Positions 14,614-17,704 of a DNA stretch of 17,704 nucleotides are shown one piece after another (positions within the stretch are counted from its first letter, which is position 1; every line of letters starts with the position of its first letter). The notes under the pieces are model-generated. The model was not told the DNA's origin, did no database searches, and was given only the letters and a program-made list of their open reading frames with translations. The DNA is taken from contig CALRNP020000112.1 of assembly GCA_943369575.1 (NCBI GenBank), positions 1 to 17,704 on the forward strand. The letters are read 5' to 3'. The DNA comes from Azorhizobium sp943369575. Its GTDB lineage: Bacteria > Pseudomonadota > Alphaproteobacteria > Rhizobiales > Xanthobacteraceae. Made by a program: the position numbers and the translations under genes.

Positions 14614-15542
14614 GCGCCGACACGCGCATAAAGGCCGTCATAGGCGGCAGCAAGGTAGCCGGCCGTATAGCAGGAGCCGAACGTGCAATTGCCGGCCACG
14701 ATCTGCACGTGGCCTGCGCGCACGGCCGGCAGGCGCTGCCATAAGGCTTCGCGGGCCAACGCCCGAGACGAGCCGTCGCCGAAGTCGAAGAGCAGAATGG
14801 CATCGGCGGCCCCGAGCACATCGCCAAAGGATTCGAGCGCCAATTCGCCATAAGGGCCAAGTTGCGCGGCACTGATGCCATGCCCTCCCAAGGCCCTCAG
14901 CACTTGCGCGGGCATGACCCGACCATAGCCCGTGCCCGCCGTGCTGATGAGCGCCCGGCGCTTGACCGGATCGAAAGTGAGCGACGCCACGACGCTCCTG
15001 TCGATGACTGCGGCATGCCGGGCGCGAATGTGGGCGATCAGATCCACTTGGCCGGCGATGCGGCGTGCGGCCCGTTCGTCACGGGCAAGCCAGACGCCAA
15101 GCTGGGACAGGTTCTCCTGCCAGGTGAGGCGGTGGTCACTCGGCAATACGGGTGCGATACGCGGCAGGCGGGCGAGCGGCCACCAATCGGAGTGGGGGGC
15201 CGTATCGGGACACAAGATGAGATCGGGCTTCAGGGCGAGAATCTGTTCCAGATCCGGCGGGGCGGCAAGAAAAGGCACCCCAGCCGGCACGGGGATCCAC
15301 GGACGCGCGCGGCTGTGGCTATAGCCCACGACCGGCAGGTCGAGGGCGAGCGCCGTCTCCAGCGAGACGCGGGAGTCGACGGCGATCACGCGGCGCGGCT
15401 CGTCCGGGATATCCACCGGCCCCAACGGTGTCTCGACCCGCCGCGTCGCAGGCGTTGCGGCAGCGAGCTGAGATGTGCGCGCGGCAAGGCCCAGGGCCGT
15501 GAGGCCCAAGAGCATGCCGCGCCGTGAGAAGCCGTTCCGCAT
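14610..15542 (-). CDS. Periplasmic siderophore-binding protein (FhuD/FepB-type) with Tat-like signal
   Basis: A 310-residue substrate-binding protein of the periplasmic-binding-protein family used with FecCD permeases. The N-terminus has SRRGMLLGLTALGLAA (arginines 7 and 8), a twin-arginine-like signal, with probable cleavage near residues 28-30. The mature part begins with RRVETPLGPVDIPDEPRRVI, a usual opening of the family, and contains DLEQILALKPDLILCPD, the typical first-lobe strand. There is no lipobox, so it should be soluble in the periplasm. It would hand a ferric siderophore to the two permeases encoded next. It starts only five bases after the receptor stop and its end overlaps the first permease gene. 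The ligand cannot be told from sequence alone. Confidence 0.88.
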   Translation of the reverse strand: MRNGFSRRGMLLGLTALGLAARTSQLAAATPATRRVETPLGPVDIPDEPRRVIAVDSRVSLETALALDLPVVGYSHSRARPWIPVPAGVPFLAAPPDLEQILALKPDLILCPDTAPHSDWWPLARLPRIAPVLPSDHRLTWQENLSQLGVWLARDERAARRIAGQVDLIAHIRARHAAVIDRSVVASLTFDPVKRRALISTAGTGYGRVMPAQVLRALGGHGISAAQLGPYGELALESFGDVLGAADAILLFDFGDGSSRALAREALWQRLPAVRAGHVQIVAGNCTFGSCYTAGYLAAAYDGLYARVGA

Positions 15543-15547
15543 GGGCC

Positions 15548-17704
15548 TTAGAACTGGAAGATGGTGGAGATTTGAAGGGTCCGCGCCTCGCTGGGATAAA
15601 GCAGGTTGTAGCCGGGATAGGCCGTCCAATAGCCCTTGTTGAAGGCATTGGTGAGATTGGCCTGCACCACGATGGGCTTGCCGTTCTGCCGTTCGAACGC
15701 GTAGCGGGCGCCGAAGTCGAACGTGGTCCAGGCCGGCAGCTTCTGGCTGTTCACATTGTTCGCCCAGGCCGCACCCGTGGCGTTCATGCGGGCGAACAAG
15801 GTGAGGTTCTTGGCGAAGGAAGGATCCCACTCCAGGCCGATGTTCGCCGTATAGTCCGGCGTGCCCGTGGGTGCCTTGCCGTCATAGAGCCCGCCGCTGG
15901 TGTGCGTGTTCTCCGCATCCAGCAGCACAAAGCCGCCCAGCACCCGCAGGTCCGGGCGGATTTCACCCGCCACATCGAACTCCAAGCCGCGATAGACCGT
16001 CTCGCCATCCGCGGTGAAGGTATTGGTGGCGTTGTTGGTGATGCCCGACTGCTGGCTGGTATGGAACAGGCTGACGGTGGTGAGCAGCTTGCCCCAATCC
16101 ACTTTCACGCCGGCTTCATATTGCTTGGTCACATAAGGCGGCAGCACCTCGCCGCCATTGGCATAGGTGGTCGGCACGACGGTGCCTGCCGTCAGGCCCT
16201 CGATATAGCTGGCATAGAGCGAGACACGCTCCCATGGCTTGACCACGAGGCCGACCATGGGCGTCAATGCCGAGCTGTCGTTGACCGGCCCGGAAAGAGC
16301 GCCGGTGCTGATGTTGTAGTTCGCCACATGCACATATTGCTGGCGCAGGCCGAGGGTCAGTTGCACGCGCTCGTCCAGCACGGACAAGGTGTCGGAGGCC
16401 GCATAGCTGGTGAAGCTGATGGAACTCTGCGGCGCGGCATACATCGGGCCGACGACCGGCTCGGCCACGAAAGCGGGCGCATAGATGTTCGACCGGGTCA
16501 CCGGCAGCGCGAAGATGCCAGTGGGCTGGGGCGCCTGACTGCGATCGAAGACATAGGTATTGGCGGCCAGCGTCACCTTGTGGTTCACCGGGCCGGTATC
16601 GAATTCGCCGCGAACGCCGGCCTCGCCCGATTGGCGATTGATATCGATGAGATAGCGGGAGGTGGTGGCGGTGAAATTGCCATTGGCCTGGAGGTTGGTG
16701 CCCGCCTGCACCAGTTGGTCCCAATGGGTGGTGTCAAAGCCGGCCTTCGCATAGACGGTCCAGTTCGGGGCGAAGTCGTATTCGGCCGCCGCCATCCCGT
16801 AGGTGTCGTTGATGTTGCTGTAGTTCCAGGGCGACACCCACGCATGGGTGGGCGAGGGTGCGCTCGGAATGGGCGGACAGACGGCGAGCGCACAGGCGGC
16901 CGGCGTCACCGTATTGTTCATCCGGTTGGTATCGAGCGCCTGGTGGCCGAAATCCAGCGACAGGCGGAGCTTCTCGCCCCGATAGTCCATGCCCACGGTG
17001 CCGTTGAGCAGTTCCTGCGACTGCTGGCTTATGGGCGTGTCGCCGTCGCGAAACAGCAGGTTGGCGCGGATGCCGAACTCGTTCTCTGCCCCGAAGCGCC
17101 GGCCGACGTCCAGCTGGCCGCCGAACTGGGCGTTGCTGATATAAGTGGTGGTCAGGGTGGTGAGCGGCTCGTCGCCAGCGCGCTTGGGCACCAGATTGAT
17201 CACTGCGCCGACACCGCTGGGTGACAGACCGCTCAGGAAGGCGCCAGGGCCTTTGAGAATTTCCACCCGTTCGATGCCGGCGAGCGTCGACTGGTTGTTG
17301 GGAGCGATACCGAACAGTCCGCCGAAGGCAACGGCGCCATTGCCGACCTGCACACCGCGCACGAGGAAATAATTGGCACTGCCGACATTGGTCGGGTCCA
17401 GATTGCGGATGGCGGGATCGTTGCGCACCACATCGGCGATGGACTGCGCGCCTTGCTCCTGAATGAGCTTGGAGGTGTAGTTGGTGACCGTGAACGGCGT
17501 GTCCATGACGCTGCGCTCACCAAGCACGCCCAGGCTGCCGCCGGTCGCGATCATGCCGCCGGCATAAGCGGGGGCGAGGCCGGTGCTGTTCACATCGATG
17601 GTGTCGAGGGAAATGGCGCCTTCCCCGCCGGCTGCATTGCCGGAACGTGGGGCGGAGGGGTCGTAGATCTGCACGGTGTTCGCATTGCTGAAGCGATAGG
17701 CGAG
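15548..17704 (-). CDS. TonB-dependent siderophore receptor, N-terminus cut by window edge
   Basis: 718 residues of an outer-membrane TonB-dependent receptor are visible; the frame is open to the right edge, so the signal peptide and start lie outside. The first visible residues (LAYRFSNANTVQIYDPSAP) look like the end of an STN domain, found in receptors that signal to an anti-sigma factor. The plug follows, with DTPFTVTNYTSKLIQEQGAQ, YFLVRGVQVGNGAVAFGG and IERVEILKGPGAFLSGLSPS. The remaining part is a 22-strand-type barrel rich in alternating aromatic residues and ending in STIFQF with the terminal Phe. Two cysteines in ACALAVC probably form an outer-loop disulfide. It is the upstream gene of the uptake operon. 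Ferric siderophore import is well supported; the particular siderophore is not. Confidence 0.9.
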   Translation of the reverse strand, partial: LAYRFSNANTVQIYDPSAPRSGNAAGGEGAISLDTIDVNSTGLAPAYAGGMIATGGSLGVLGERSVMDTPFTVTNYTSKLIQEQGAQSIADVVRNDPAIRNLDPTNVGSANYFLVRGVQVGNGAVAFGGLFGIAPNNQSTLAGIERVEILKGPGAFLSGLSPSGVGAVINLVPKRAGDEPLTTLTTTYISNAQFGGQLDVGRRFGAENEFGIRANLLFRDGDTPISQQSQELLNGTVGMDYRGEKLRLSLDFGHQALDTNRMNNTVTPAACALAVCPPIPSAPSPTHAWVSPWNYSNINDTYGMAAAEYDFAPNWTVYAKAGFDTTHWDQLVQAGTNLQANGNFTATTSRYLIDINRQSGEAGVRGEFDTGPVNHKVTLAANTYVFDRSQAPQPTGIFALPVTRSNIYAPAFVAEPVVGPMYAAPQSSISFTSYAASDTLSVLDERVQLTLGLRQQYVHVANYNISTGALSGPVNDSSALTPMVGLVVKPWERVSLYASYIEGLTAGTVVPTTYANGGEVLPPYVTKQYEAGVKVDWGKLLTTVSLFHTSQQSGITNNATNTFTADGETVYRGLEFDVAGEIRPDLRVLGGFVLLDAENTHTSGGLYDGKAPTGTPDYTANIGLEWDPSFAKNLTLFARMNATGAAWANNVNSQKLPAWTTFDFGARYAFERQNGKPIVVQANLTNAFNKGYWTAYPGYNLLYPSEARTLQISTIFQF

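Noticed and set aside
15524..17224. Plus-strand open frame of 566 residues opposite the receptor gene
   Set aside because: Shadow of a TonB-dependent receptor with clear plug and barrel motifs.

Overview
The window looks like a high-G+C alphaproteobacterial chromosome, most likely Hyphomicrobiales and plausibly a Xanthobacteraceae-type soil or plant-associated bacterium. I infer this from gene content, G+C-rich codon use and the long antisense shadow frames; there is no rRNA or other taxonomic marker. Twelve protein genes fill nearly all of it. No tRNA, rRNA, CRISPR array, insertion sequence, integrase or phage gene was seen. No gap exceeds about 250 bases.

Region 1 (1-6327) is an alcohol/aldehyde oxidation locus. 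A butanediol-dehydrogenase-like enzyme (10-1080, +) faces a three-gene minus-strand set: an AcoD/ExaC-type aldehyde dehydrogenase, an AdhP-type zinc alcohol dehydrogenase and a DUF779 protein. Divergent from it is an AcoR-type sigma-54 enhancer-binding regulator (4432-6327, +). The 242-base gap between them holds an almost perfect -24/-12 sigma-54 promoter in front of the aldehyde dehydrogenase gene. It also holds a cluster of TGTTGC/GCAACA half-sites 114-170 bases further upstream. Together these form a readable enhancer, activator and promoter circuit.

Region 2 (6382-12475) is a compact catabolic operon on the minus strand, in transcription order: an anion/cation-symporter-type MFS permease, D-apionate oxidoisomerase (apnO), a type IV RuBisCO-like protein and an OtnK/DUF1537-family kinase (oiaK). 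This set matches the known D-apionate pathway: D-apionate to 3-oxo-isoapionate, then to its 4-phosphate, then cleavage by a RuBisCO-like protein. Neither the early D-apiose genes (dehydrogenase, lactonase) nor tetrose-phosphate isomerases are present. The operon therefore looks like a minimal module that imports the acid itself and probably uses the transcarboxylase/hydrolase route to 3-phosphoglycerate and glycolate. A divergent GcvA-like LysR regulator lies upstream, and a perfect 17-base palindrome between the two is its likely operator.

Region 3 (12521-17704) is a siderophore uptake operon on the minus strand: a TonB-dependent receptor cut by the window edge, a periplasmic binding protein with a Tat-like signal, and two FecCD permeases. 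Its genes abut or overlap by four bases. No ATPase gene is present in the window. The visible end of an STN domain on the receptor suggests cell-surface signalling with regulators beyond the right edge.

Four intercistronic gaps in regions 1 and 2 each carry a perfect 10-bp hairpin, and two of these share sequence.
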